13,550 nt of DNA from Bordetella parapertussis (GTDB lineage: Bacteria; Pseudomonadota; Gammaproteobacteria; Burkholderiales; Burkholderiaceae_C): positions 1 to 13,550 of the forward strand of contig CAMDIP010000019.1 of assembly GCA_945899335.1 (NCBI GenBank), given 5' to 3'. Each line of letters opens with the position of its first letter. The stretch's first letter is position 1. The notes beneath the pieces are model-generated. The model had not been told where the DNA came from. It made no database searches and saw nothing but the letters and a program-made list of their open reading frames with translations. The position numbers were made by a program, and so were the translations under genes. Shown here piece after piece: positions 1 to 6,738 of this stretch.

Positions 1-1308
1 GAGGGTATTGCCAAGGTGCCCTTTGATCGCGGCTTGGGCCACAACGCACGTGCCTTGGCACAGCTGGTGCAAAGCGACGATCAAACAGTGCGCTTTTCTT
101 TTCCCCAGCCAGCCCACGAAATTTTGCACGCCGACGAAACCGATGAGGTGTACTACCAAGTCTTGGGTGCCAAGGGAGAGTTTTTAAGCGGGGACAGCGA
201 GTTACCCCTGCCGCAAGAGGATGAAAAACTGGTCACCGATGAACTGCGAATGCGGGACGATGTGCGCAAAGGCGTGCCCATACGCGTGGCCTACATCTGG
301 GTGCGGGTCAAGGCACAAAACGCCAGACCGGCTTTGGTACAAGTCGCTGAAACCTTGGAAAAACGCTCAGTGCTGGCCAATGAAATCATCAAGGGCGTGA
401 TGCTGCCGCAGTTCGTCATCTTGCCCTTAGCGGTCTTGCTGATTTGGTTGGCACTTGCGCGGGGCATACAACCGCTGAATGAACTTGAACAACGCATAAG
501 ACAGCGTAAGCCTGACGATATGAGCCCCTTGGATGAAAGCGTGGTGCCTATCGAAGTTTCGCCACTGGTCTCATCCATCAACGATTTGCTGCAACGCCTG
601 CAAGACTCCATCGCCACCCAAAAACGCTTTTTGGCCGATGCAGCGCACCAACTGAAAACTCCGCTCGCGGGACTGCGTATGCAAGCCGATTTGGCACTGC
701 GCAAAGACGCCAATGCAGATGATTTGAAACAATCGCTTCACCATATTGGTCGCGCCAGCATTCGCGCCACCCACACCGTGAACCAACTGCTGGCTTTGGC
801 GCGCGCAGAGAGCAGCGGCGCGCCTGTGGCCAAACAAGCCTGCGACCTGAGTGCTCTGACCATGGAGGTGGTGAAAGACTGCTTGCCCCGCGCCATGGAC
901 AAACATATCGATTTGGGCTTTGACGACGCTTGCGACTCGGCTGGACTGCAAGGTAACCCGACATTGCTCAAAGAGATGGTACGTAACCTGATTGAAAACG
1001 CTTTGAACTACACACCGTCCACGCCTGAGCACCCTGGCGTGGTGACAGCGCGGGTCTACCGCAATGCCAAAAATGCGCTGGTGCTGCAGGTGGAGGACTC
1101 AGGGCCAGGCATTACTGAGGCTGAGCGCGAACGAGTGTTTGAGCCCTTCTACCGAATACTGGGTACCGAGGCCGATGGTTCTGGGCTGGGTTTGCCCATC
1201 GTGCTTGAAATTGCCCACAAGCACGGCGCAGCAGTGGATTTGCAAGAAACCCATCCAGGCCAGAAGCCCCCTGGGGCGCAATTCAACGTGGTGTTTGAAC
1301 AGCCCTAA
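1..1308 (+). CDS. TctE-type sensor histidine kinase (5' end missing)
   Basis: Membrane sensor kinase of a two-component system. The reading frame is open from base 1, so the gene starts before the window and the first transmembrane helix is missing; the GTG at 16 is internal. Numbering visible codons from base 1 (435 residues): a periplasmic sensor region resembling the TctE/QseC N-terminal sensor domain (about 1-130), one transmembrane helix (about 133-153), a short HAMP-like linker, the H-box FLADAAHQLKTPL with phospho-accepting His216, the N-box NLIENALNYTP (329-339), the G1 box DSGPGI (366-371) and the G2 box GSGLGLP (393-399). All catalytic motifs are intact. TctE kinases are known for controlling tricarboxylate uptake with the regulator TctD; the signal sensed here is unknown. 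A partner response regulator would be expected just upstream, outside the window. The stop overlaps the fbpC stop on the other strand. Confidence 0.93.
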   Translation, partial: EGIAKVPFDRGLGHNARALAQLVQSDDQTVRFSFPQPAHEILHADETDEVYYQVLGAKGEFLSGDSELPLPQEDEKLVTDELRMRDDVRKGVPIRVAYIWVRVKAQNARPALVQVAETLEKRSVLANEIIKGVMLPQFVILPLAVLLIWLALARGIQPLNELEQRIRQRKPDDMSPLDESVVPIEVSPLVSSINDLLQRLQDSIATQKRFLADAAHQLKTPLAGLRMQADLALRKDANADDLKQSLHHIGRASIRATHTVNQLLALARAESSGAPVAKQACDLSALTMEVVKDCLPRAMDKHIDLGFDDACDSAGLQGNPTLLKEMVRNLIENALNYTPSTPEHPGVVTARVYRNAKNALVLQVEDSGPGITEAERERVFEPFYRILGTEADGSGLGLPIVLEIAHKHGAAVDLQETHPGQKPPGAQFNVVFEQP

Positions 1309-2372
1309 GCAGGCGCTTTGGCGAAGGTCACCACATGATCGACTTCTGCGCGTATGCCTATCCACTCGCCAAGATGATGGTCATGGTGGCTGGGCACATG
1401 GGCCATCAGGGTTTGGCCGCTGTCGAGCAACAGCGTGTACAAAAACTCAGAGCCACGAAAAGCTTTGCGAATGATTTGGGCTTTGACCAGCGCGGCATCG
1501 TCGTGGACGATGTCGTCAGCGCGCAAGAGCACATCACAAGCACCCATCTGCGGTAGTTGCGAATGGGCCGCCATGGTTTCGCGCAATTCACCCAGCGGGG
1601 TGTGAAGCACGACATCATTGCCTTCTTGGCGCATGGTGGCAGGCGCAAACACGCCATGACCGATGAACTCCGCTACAAAGCGGGTGGCTGGTCGGTGGTA
1701 CAGATGGTAGGCGTCGTCCCACTGCTCTAACTTGCCTTGGTGCATCACCCCAATCACATCCCCCAACGCAAACGCTTCCAACTGGTCGTGGGTGACAAAC
1801 AAGGCGGTGGTGTTGGCCATCTTGAGAATAGAGCGCAACTCGTGCGCCAAACGCTCGCGCAAGTCCACGTCCAGATTGGAGAAAGGCTCATCAAGCAAAA
1901 GCAACTGCGGTTGTGGTGCCAAGGCTCGCGCCAAAGCCACCCTTTGCTGCTGCCCGCCCGAAAGTTCGTGGGCGAAACGCTGCCCACTGTTGTCCAATCC
2001 CACCAAAGCCAAGACATCTTTGACGCGGGCACGCTGTCTGTCCAAGGGCCAACGGTGCAAGCCAAACGCGATGTTTTGCGCCACATTCAAATGCGGAAAC
2101 AAGGCATAGTCTTGGAACACCATGCCGATGCGGCGCTCCTCAGGGGGCAGATGGACGCCATTGCCGCTGACAACTACGTCATCAATACAGATCTCACCTG
2201 CGGTGATTTTTTCCAAGCCCGCCACGGCGCGTAGAAGCGTGGTCTTGCCGCAGCCCGAGGGGCCGATCAGCACACCCATCTGGCCTGCTTGCAGCTGCAG
2301 GCTCACGCTGTCAACTGCTGCGACTTGGCGGCCAGGGTAGTGCACTTGCAAAGCGTTGACTTGGAGAAACAT
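1305..2372 (-). CDS. fbpC: Ferric iron ABC transporter, ATP-binding protein
   Basis: Cytoplasmic ATPase driving a ferric-iron importer with the neighbouring FbpB and FbpA. The 355-residue protein has every ABC motif: Walker A GPSGCGKT (37-44), Q-loop Gln87 in FQDYALFP, signature LSGGQ (137-141), Walker B LLLLDEP with catalytic Glu162, and switch His195 in FVTHDQ. The C-terminal 115 residues form the regulatory extension (TOBE-like) usual in the FbpC/CysA/PotA group, and the length is normal for FbpC. I chose the ATG at 2372 because family members begin a few residues before this first strand. The frame stays open upstream to 2588, but that part is antisense to fbpB and looks like nothing in the family. 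No Shine-Dalgarno sequence precedes the ATG; a -10 element lies 6 nt upstream, so translation may be leaderless. Iron is the best-supported substrate given FbpA, but related importers carry other anions. Confidence 0.93.
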   Translation of the reverse strand: MFLQVNALQVHYPGRQVAAVDSVSLQLQAGQMGVLIGPSGCGKTTLLRAVAGLEKITAGEICIDDVVVSGNGVHLPPEERRIGMVFQDYALFPHLNVAQNIAFGLHRWPLDRQRARVKDVLALVGLDNSGQRFAHELSGGQQQRVALARALAPQPQLLLLDEPFSNLDVDLRERLAHELRSILKMANTTALFVTHDQLEAFALGDVIGVMHQGKLEQWDDAYHLYHRPATRFVAEFIGHGVFAPATMRQEGNDVVLHTPLGELRETMAAHSQLPQMGACDVLLRADDIVHDDAALVKAQIIRKAFRGSEFLYTLLLDSGQTLMAHVPSHHDHHLGEWIGIRAEVDHVVTFAKAPA

Positions 2373-2378
2373 GCAACG

Positions 2379-2388
2379 GATTGTAGGC
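2379..2388 (-). promoter_or_regulatory. -10 element of fbpC (GCCTACAATC)
   Basis: Read on the minus strand this is GCCTACAATC, with hexamer TACAAT (one mismatch to TATAAT). Only 6 nt separate the motif from the fbpC ATG, so a start point 6-8 nt after the hexamer would fall at or next to the A of the ATG. No good -35 hexamer is visible. Together with the copy at 2413-2423 it forms an exact 11-bp inverted repeat. Confidence 0.55.
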
Positions 2389-2413
2389 ACCTGACTGTTT
2401 TCATACACCCGCT

Positions 2414-2423
2414 GCCTACAATC
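2414..2423 (+). promoter_or_regulatory. -10 element of fbpB (GCCTACAATC)
   Basis: GCCTACAATC with hexamer TACAAT, 37 nt before the fbpB ATG, predicting a leader of about 30 nt. The best -35-like sequence, CTGACT at 2391-2396, is 20 bp away and weak. The motif is identical to the divergent fbpC element and nearly identical to those before the SET gene and yajC. Confidence 0.55.
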
Positions 2424-2460
2424 TGCTTTTTGACACTGTGTCGCTGACTGCGACGACTCC

Positions 2461-4065
2461 ATGCGCCTGATTTCCTTGCTGCGGTTGTTGGTAATTGTGC
2501 TACTGGCCCTGCCCGTGCTGATGGTGCTGGCTGCTTGGCTGCAATGGAACGACGGCTCAGCCGATATCTTGCTTGGCATGGCCAGCACCGTCTTGCCCAG
2601 CTATGTGGTGAGCAGTTTGGGCCTGTGTTTTTGGGTCGCCATTGGCGTGATCAGTATGGGCAGTGTGAGCGCGGCGGCCGTCACCTTGTTTGACTTCAAG
2701 GGACGACGCAGCTTGGAGTGGGCGCTGCTCTTGCCCTTGGCCATGCCAGCGTATGTGGTGGCTTATGCCTACAGCGATTTTTTGCAATTCAGCGGCCCCT
2801 TGCAAACCGCTTTGCGTGCGTTGTTTGGCTGGCAAGGTGCTCTTTGGCCTGATGTGCGCAGCCTGTGGGGCGCTGCTGCAGTTCTTAGTTTTGCGCTTTA
2901 CCCCTATGTGTATTTGTTGGTGCGTGCCGCTTTGGTGGAACGTGCGCCTCAGTTGATGGAGGCTGCTCGCTTGCTGGGTGCCGATTTGCCGCGCCGTATT
3001 TTTCGCGTAGCGCTTCCTTTGGCACGTCCCGCCATTGCCGCAGGAACGGCTTTGGCGTTGATGGAGACGCTGGCAGATTTTGGCGTCAGCAGCTACTTTG
3101 GCGTGACCACTTTTTCAACCGGTATTTACAAAGCTTGGTTGGTGATGGATGACCGCGTGGCCGCGGCTCAATTGGCGACTTTTTTGTTGCTATTGGTCGC
3201 CCTCATGCTGCGTCTAGAGCAAAAAGCCCAAGCCCGACTGCGCTTTGCCAGTCAGCGCAGCATGGGCCGCGGCGCTGAGTCACAGCCTTTGCAGCTAAAA
3301 GGTTGGCCAGCGGCTTTGGCTTTGCTGCTGTGTGCCATGCCGGTGGTGCTGGGCTTTGTCTTGCCCTTGTTGATCATGTCCCATGCCCTGTGGGTGCATA
3401 GCCAAAGCATGTGGATTGATTGGCTGACATTTTCAGTCTGGATGGGCAACAGCTTGTATCTGGGCTTGTTAACCGCCTTGTTGGCTGTTGGCATGGCGCT
3501 GTCCTTGGCGTTCAGCCAGCGCGTTCATCCCGGCGTTTGGCAGCGCTTGAGCACACAGGCCGTTGGTTTGGGCTATGCCGTACCTGGCGTCATCATCGTG
3601 GTGGGCTTGTTGCTGCCCATTGGCTGGTTGCAAAAAACTTGGCCACAAAGCCAAGCAGGCTACTGGTTGACTGCCACCATCTTGGGCTTGGTTTGGGCCT
3701 ACCTTGTGCGCTTTATCGCAGTGGCACTGCAAGCGGTGCAAACCGGCTACACCCGCATCCCCATCAGCACAGATGAGGCATCTCGCACCTTGGGAGTGTT
3801 TCGCACCGCCTTGTTCACCCGCGTGCATTGGCCTTTGCTTAAACGCTCTACCGCCGCGGCCCTGTTGTTGGTGTTGGTGGATGTGATGAAAGAGCTGCCT
3901 GCCACCTTGGTGCTGCGCCCCTTTAATACCGACACCTTGGCGGTCATGGCCTACCAGTTGGCCAGAGATGAGCGCCTTGGGGAAGCGGCCCTGCCTTCGC
4001 TGGCACTGGTGTTGGTGGGTCTATTACCCGTCATGCTTTTGAGCCGAACCTTGCGAAAAACCTGA
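2461..4065 (+). CDS. fbpB: Ferric iron ABC transporter, fused permease
   Basis: Inner-membrane channel of the ferric-iron importer. The 534 residues contain two permease halves in tandem, as in FbpB/SfuB/HitB, with about 12 hydrophobic helices. Each half carries the cytoplasmic EAA loop that docks on the ATPase: EAARLLG at residues 167-173, and DEASRTLG at 438-445 in the second half, each followed by a basic segment and a Pro/Leu stretch. A hydrophilic linker near residues 250-280 separates the halves. The ATG at 2461 leads straight into the first helix, which is normal for the family; no clear Shine-Dalgarno sequence precedes it. fbpC is divergent across 88 bp and fbpA starts 84 bp downstream. 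The more usual order is one fbpA-fbpB-fbpC operon, so this locus appears rearranged. Confidence 0.93.
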   Translation: MRLISLLRLLVIVLLALPVLMVLAAWLQWNDGSADILLGMASTVLPSYVVSSLGLCFWVAIGVISMGSVSAAAVTLFDFKGRRSLEWALLLPLAMPAYVVAYAYSDFLQFSGPLQTALRALFGWQGALWPDVRSLWGAAAVLSFALYPYVYLLVRAALVERAPQLMEAARLLGADLPRRIFRVALPLARPAIAAGTALALMETLADFGVSSYFGVTTFSTGIYKAWLVMDDRVAAAQLATFLLLLVALMLRLEQKAQARLRFASQRSMGRGAESQPLQLKGWPAALALLLCAMPVVLGFVLPLLIMSHALWVHSQSMWIDWLTFSVWMGNSLYLGLLTALLAVGMALSLAFSQRVHPGVWQRLSTQAVGLGYAVPGVIIVVGLLLPIGWLQKTWPQSQAGYWLTATILGLVWAYLVRFIAVALQAVQTGYTRIPISTDEASRTLGVFRTALFTRVHWPLLKRSTAAALLLVLVDVMKELPATLVLRPFNTDTLAVMAYQLARDERLGEAALPSLALVLVGLLPVMLLSRTLRKT

Positions 4066-4091
4066 ATTTTTCATGGTTTTTTGATCGATCG

Positions 4092-4114
4092 CAAATGCGA
4101 ATAGTTCGTATTTG
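4092..4114. promoter_or_regulatory. Fur-like operator before fbpA
   Basis: An imperfect 23-bp palindrome with arms CAAATGCGAA and TTCGTATTTG around TAG; 9 of 10 arm positions pair. It resembles the inverted-repeat Fur box of the form AAATGAGAAT-n-ATTCTCATTT, agreeing at about 17 of 21 core positions by eye. It covers the region just upstream of the fbpA -10 hexamer, where a repressor would block RNA polymerase. Iron repression through Fur is the natural control for an iron importer, but that is inference. Another dimeric regulator could use the same site. Confidence 0.55.
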
Positions 4115-4117
4115 ATC

Positions 4118-4123
4118 TATGAT
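4118..4123 (+). promoter_or_regulatory. -10 element of fbpA (TATGAT)
   Basis: TATGAT has one mismatch to TATAAT and lies 4 bp after the Fur-like palindrome, 26 nt before the fbpA ATG. No good -35 hexamer is seen at 16-18 bp. It differs from the TACAATC motif used by four other genes here, which fits separate control of fbpA. Confidence 0.45.
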
Positions 4124-4133
4124 GAAGCTTCAT
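4122..4133. repeat. Perfect 12-bp palindrome at the fbpA start point
   Basis: ATGAAGCTTCAT is its own reverse complement. It overlaps the end of the -10 hexamer and covers the predicted transcription start (about 4130). It could be a second operator half or chance; nothing else in the window repeats it that I noticed. Confidence 0.4.
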
Positions 4134-4137
4134 TGAC

Positions 4138-4143
4138 AGAGAG
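4138..4143 (+). promoter_or_regulatory. Ribosome binding site of fbpA
   Basis: AGAGAG ends 6 nt before the ATG at 4150. It is a modest Shine-Dalgarno match but supports that start, which also gives a complete signal peptide. Confidence 0.45.
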
Positions 4144-4149
4144 CTCATC

Positions 4150-5217
4150 ATGTTTTCCAAGTTGGTTTTTGCTGGTTTTACCCGTCGCGCCTTAGTTGCT
4201 TTGGCTTTGTTGGCCAGTTTGAGCGGCGCAAGCCTTGCGCAAGAGGCAGAGCTGAACCTGTATTCCGCCAGACACTATGCCACCGACGAGGCCTTGTACG
4301 CCGACTTCACCCGCGCGACCGGCATTCGCATCAACCGTGTGGACGCAGATGATGCCGGCATTTTGTCGCGCCTAAAAGCTGAGGGCTCGGCCTCGCCTGC
4401 CGATGTGATTTTGTTGGTGGATACCGCGCGTTTGTGGAAAGGCGAAGTCGAGGGCTTGTTCAAACCGATCCATTCAAAGTTATTGGAAAAGGCCATTCCT
4501 GAGCACCTGCGCGCCCGTACCCGCACAGAAGGGACATCTTGGTTTGGCTTTTCAACACGTGCGCGTGTCATTGTGTACGACAAATCGCGGGTCAAGCCAG
4601 AAGACGTTGACAGCTATGAAAAGCTCGCTTTGCCTGTGAACAAAAACAAGCTCTGCGCTCGCTCGGGCTCTCATCCCTACAACCTGTCATTGTTCGGCTC
4701 TATGGTTGAGCATCTTGGCGCACCCGCCACCGAGGTTTGGCTCAAAGACTTGGTGGGCAATATGGCGCGCAGCCCCAAAGGCGGCGACACAGACCAAATC
4801 AAAGCGGTGGGCAGTGGTGAGTGCGGCATAGCGCTTGCCAATTCTTACTATGTGGCGCGTCTGCTGCGCTCTGGAGCACAGCAAGACCAAGCGCTGATGC
4901 AGCGTGTTGGGGTTATTTTCCCCAACCAAGCAAGCTGGGGCACGCACATGAACATAGCAGGCGGCGCGGTGGCCCAATATGCCAAACACCCCGCCAACGC
5001 GCAAAAGTTTTTGGAGTACTTGGCCAGCCCCTCCGCCCAAAGCTATTTTGCCGACGGCAACAACGAGTGGCCGGTGGTCAAGGGTGTGCAAATCAACAAC
5101 CCCGCTTTGCAAGCCATGGGCGGGGTGAACTTCAAGACAGACCCCTTGCCCGCGAGCTTTATTGGCATGAACCAAATCAAGGTTCAGCAAATGCTCGACC
5201 GCGTTGGGTTTCGCTGA
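4150..5217 (+). CDS. fbpA: Periplasmic ferric iron-binding protein
   Basis: Substrate-binding protein that delivers Fe3+ to FbpB/FbpC. The 355-residue precursor begins with a Sec signal peptide: charged FTRR, hydrophobic ALVALALLASL, then a likely signal peptidase I cut after ALA (SLA|QEA, residues 30/31). The mature protein opens with the family motif NLYSARHY (36-43), and the adjacent tyrosines Y233-Y234 in NSYY match the iron-binding tyrosine pair of FbpA/FutA proteins. C169 (in NKLCARS) and C225 (in GECGIAL) are the only cysteines noted in the mature part and may form a disulfide. It has its own promoter and a Fur-like operator, so it can be induced apart from fbpB. It converges on the 61-residue membrane-protein gene, with 15 bp between stops. 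Ligand identity is family inference; a minority of close relatives bind organophosphates or sugars phosphates. Confidence 0.92.
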   Translation: MFSKLVFAGFTRRALVALALLASLSGASLAQEAELNLYSARHYATDEALYADFTRATGIRINRVDADDAGILSRLKAEGSASPADVILLVDTARLWKGEVEGLFKPIHSKLLEKAIPEHLRARTRTEGTSWFGFSTRARVIVYDKSRVKPEDVDSYEKLALPVNKNKLCARSGSHPYNLSLFGSMVEHLGAPATEVWLKDLVGNMARSPKGGDTDQIKAVGSGECGIALANSYYVARLLRSGAQQDQALMQRVGVIFPNQASWGTHMNIAGGAVAQYAKHPANAQKFLEYLASPSAQSYFADGNNEWPVVKGVQINNPALQAMGGVNFKTDPLPASFIGMNQIKVQQMLDRVGFR

Positions 5218-5232
5218 TGCAACAACGGCGTA

Positions 5233-5418
5233 TTACGGACGCGGATTTACAGACTTCAGACGCAGCGCCTCGGGGCTCAACTGCTCTTCCACGCGCTGCG
5301 GTTCACGCGGGTCGTTAGGCGCCCAGCCCAACACGCGCAGCCCGCCATGTGACCACGCCCAAAACAGCACATTTGCAATCACCAAAGCCAGTGCCAGCGC
5401 GGTGATGTATTTCCTCAT
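5233..5418 (-). CDS. Small membrane-anchored protein, SPOR-protein N-terminus without the SPOR domain
   Basis: A 61-residue protein of unproven function. Residues 4-22 (YITALALALVIANVLFWAW) form one transmembrane helix after a short basic start, and the rest is a soluble tail. The tail contains REPQRVEEQLSPEALRL, which resembles, from memory, the segment after the membrane anchor of a SPOR-domain protein often coded near birA and coaX in Comamonadaceae. Here there is no SPOR domain and no coaX: the frame stops 15 bp before the end of fbpA. The ATG is certain because it overlaps the birA stop (ATGA), with AGGTG a few bases upstream inside birA. It is the last gene of the SET-birA operon. It may be a decayed SPOR protein or a functional short anchor; the identification is tentative. 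Confidence 0.65.
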   Translation of the reverse strand: MRKYITALALALVIANVLFWAWSHGGLRVLGWAPNDPREPQRVEEQLSPEALRLKSVNPRP

Positions 5419-6233
5419 GCGACACCTGCTGTCAGACGAACACTGACCTCGTCGCTGCTGACCGCGATGCGGCCGTGGGCGGCGTCGACTTGCAACACGC
5501 CACGGGCGTCCACACCGCAAGCCACGCCCTCTTGCCCATTGCTTAACCGCACGGCCTGACCGCGCAACACATCGCGCTGATCAAACTTGGCTTTGAATGG
5601 CGCAAAGCCTTGAACTTCAAACAAGCGCAGGCCATCCACCAAGGGGGCAATCAAGCGCTGCAACACTTCGGGTGGCAGCAAGGCCTCGCCCAGCCATTCG
5701 CGCAAACCTGCTGCGGGCGTACTTAATTCGCTGTCCAAAGGCCCATGCAGGTTGATGCCAATGCCAATCACTGTGTAGCGCGAAGCGCTGTTATCGCCCG
5801 CAACCCACACAGTTTCAATCAGCATGCCCGCCAGTTTTCGCGGCGCTTGGGGCGCACCTACCCACACATCGTTAGGCCACTTCAAACCCAGGCCAAGGCT
5901 TTGCTGCGGGTCTAACGCCTCGGCCATGCACACCCCAACCGCCAAGGACAGCCCAGACCAATCGGGCGGGGCCAACATCAGTCCCAAAGAAAAGGTGAGC
6001 GCATCAGCGCGCTGCCCCTGCCAAGTGCGGCCCTGCCGTCCTCTGCCCGCGCTTTGTTGCTCGGCCACCAACAGACAAGGGCGGGTGTCGCCAAGACGAG
6101 CACGGCGCATGAGTTCGCTGTTGGTGGAATCGATGGTTGGCAATACCTCGACATGGGCCAGATCGGCCAAAGGCTTGACCGCAGCTTGCAACGCTGTCAG
6201 CGGCCAATGCAAGGGAGCATTGCCAGCGCGCAT
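5415..6233 (-). CDS. birA: Biotin--[acetyl-CoA-carboxylase] ligase
   Basis: Activates biotin with ATP and attaches it to the lysine of the biotin carrier protein of acetyl-CoA carboxylase. The 272-residue protein has the biotin-adenylate loop GRGRQGRTW (63-71), KWPND (118-122), KLAGMLIE (133-140) with the conserved lysine, and GIGIN (157-161). A small C-terminal domain follows (about 225-272). The N-terminus has no helix-turn-helix of the E. coli type, so this is a ligase without repressor function. The ATG at 6233 shares its A with the stop of the SET gene (TGATG), indicating translational coupling; a TTG three bases earlier is less likely. The 3' end overlaps the next gene by ATGA. birA is often followed by coaX (type III pantothenate kinase) in this group, but not here. 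Confidence 0.95.
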   Translation of the reverse strand: MRAGNAPLHWPLTALQAAVKPLADLAHVEVLPTIDSTNSELMRRARLGDTRPCLLVAEQQSAGRGRQGRTWQGQRADALTFSLGLMLAPPDWSGLSLAVGVCMAEALDPQQSLGLGLKWPNDVWVGAPQAPRKLAGMLIETVWVAGDNSASRYTVIGIGINLHGPLDSELSTPAAGLREWLGEALLPPEVLQRLIAPLVDGLRLFEVQGFAPFKAKFDQRDVLRGQAVRLSNGQEGVACGVDARGVLQVDAAHGRIAVSSDEVSVRLTAGVA

Positions 6234-6697
6234 CAAGACTTAGGGGATAGCAAGGTGCCGCGACACACGCGGGAGCCGCAATGGCAAGGGTAATCGGCCA
6301 GCAAAGTGGCGGTGTAAGGCTCGTCAATCACCAAGCCGTAGTCGTAATTGATTTCTTCACCCGCTTTGATTTTGCGCAGTGTGCGGATGAAAATGCGCTC
6401 ACCGGCTTCATCGGCCTCGCAGTTGGGCGCGCAGGAGTGGTTGATCCAGCGCGCATCATTGCCGCCATAAAGTGCATCAATCACATGTTTTTTGCTGACA
6501 TGGAAGTAAAACGTGTGGTGCGGGTCTTTAGGATTGTGGGGGTGGCGCTTTTGCGCTTTTTTCCAACTGATAACCTCACCGATGTATTCGATCAGAATCT
6601 CGCCTTTGGCGATGTCTGTCAGGGCAAACACCCCTTTGCCGTGAACGCCTGAGCGGCGCACCTGAATGCGTTTACCGCTGTTGCTAGAAGAGGTCAT
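6233..6697 (-). CDS. SET-domain protein-lysine methyltransferase
   Basis: A compact 154-residue S-adenosylmethionine-dependent lysine methyltransferase; its substrate cannot be read from sequence. It is almost only a SET domain. It shows the N-terminal SxxHGKGVFA (16-25) with the Gly pair of the cofactor site, the family signature RWINHSCAPNC (83-93), GEEINYDY (113-120) with catalytic-type Tyr118/Tyr120, and a post-SET CxCx4C (C138, C140, C145) that with C89 can hold a zinc ion. All catalytic elements are present. I chose the ATG at 6697 because the domain starts 8 residues later; an in-frame extension to 6799 has no family likeness. It leads the operon SET-birA-small membrane protein and is divergent from topB. 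A 14-codon leader ORF overlaps its ATG. SET proteins in bacteria are known to methylate histone-like or ribosomal proteins. Confidence 0.92.
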   Translation of the reverse strand: MTSSSNSGKRIQVRRSGVHGKGVFALTDIAKGEILIEYIGEVISWKKAQKRHPHNPKDPHHTFYFHVSKKHVIDALYGGNDARWINHSCAPNCEADEAGERIFIRTLRKIKAGEEINYDYGLVIDEPYTATLLADYPCHCGSRVCRGTLLSPKS

Positions 6698-6738
6698 GGG
6701 AGCCTGTTGGAAAATTCTGATATGTTGAATACGTACAT
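6694..6738 (-). CDS. Possible 14-residue leader ORF overlapping the SET start
   Basis: An ATG at 6738 opens a 14-residue frame, MYVFNISEFSNRLP, whose TGA overlaps the ATG of the SET gene (ATGA). It lies within the predicted SET leader (start point about 6758). No Shine-Dalgarno sequence precedes it, and the SET start itself has only a weak one. The arrangement could couple translation of the two, as at the two later junctions of the operon, but the peptide is unremarkable and coincidence is possible. Confidence 0.3.
   Translation of the reverse strand: MYVFNISEFSNRLP

Noticed and set aside
2373..2588. N-terminal extension of fbpC to 2588
   Set aside because: The extra 72 residues run across the divergent promoter and antisense to fbpB, and do not look like any FbpC; family members start near the ATG at 2372.
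4055..4072. GAAAAA/TTTTTC hairpin at the end of fbpB as a terminator
   Set aside because: The stem is six pairs, nearly all A-T, with a 6-nt loop; the next T-run is 5 nt further on. It is too weak to call, and it begins inside the fbpB coding end.
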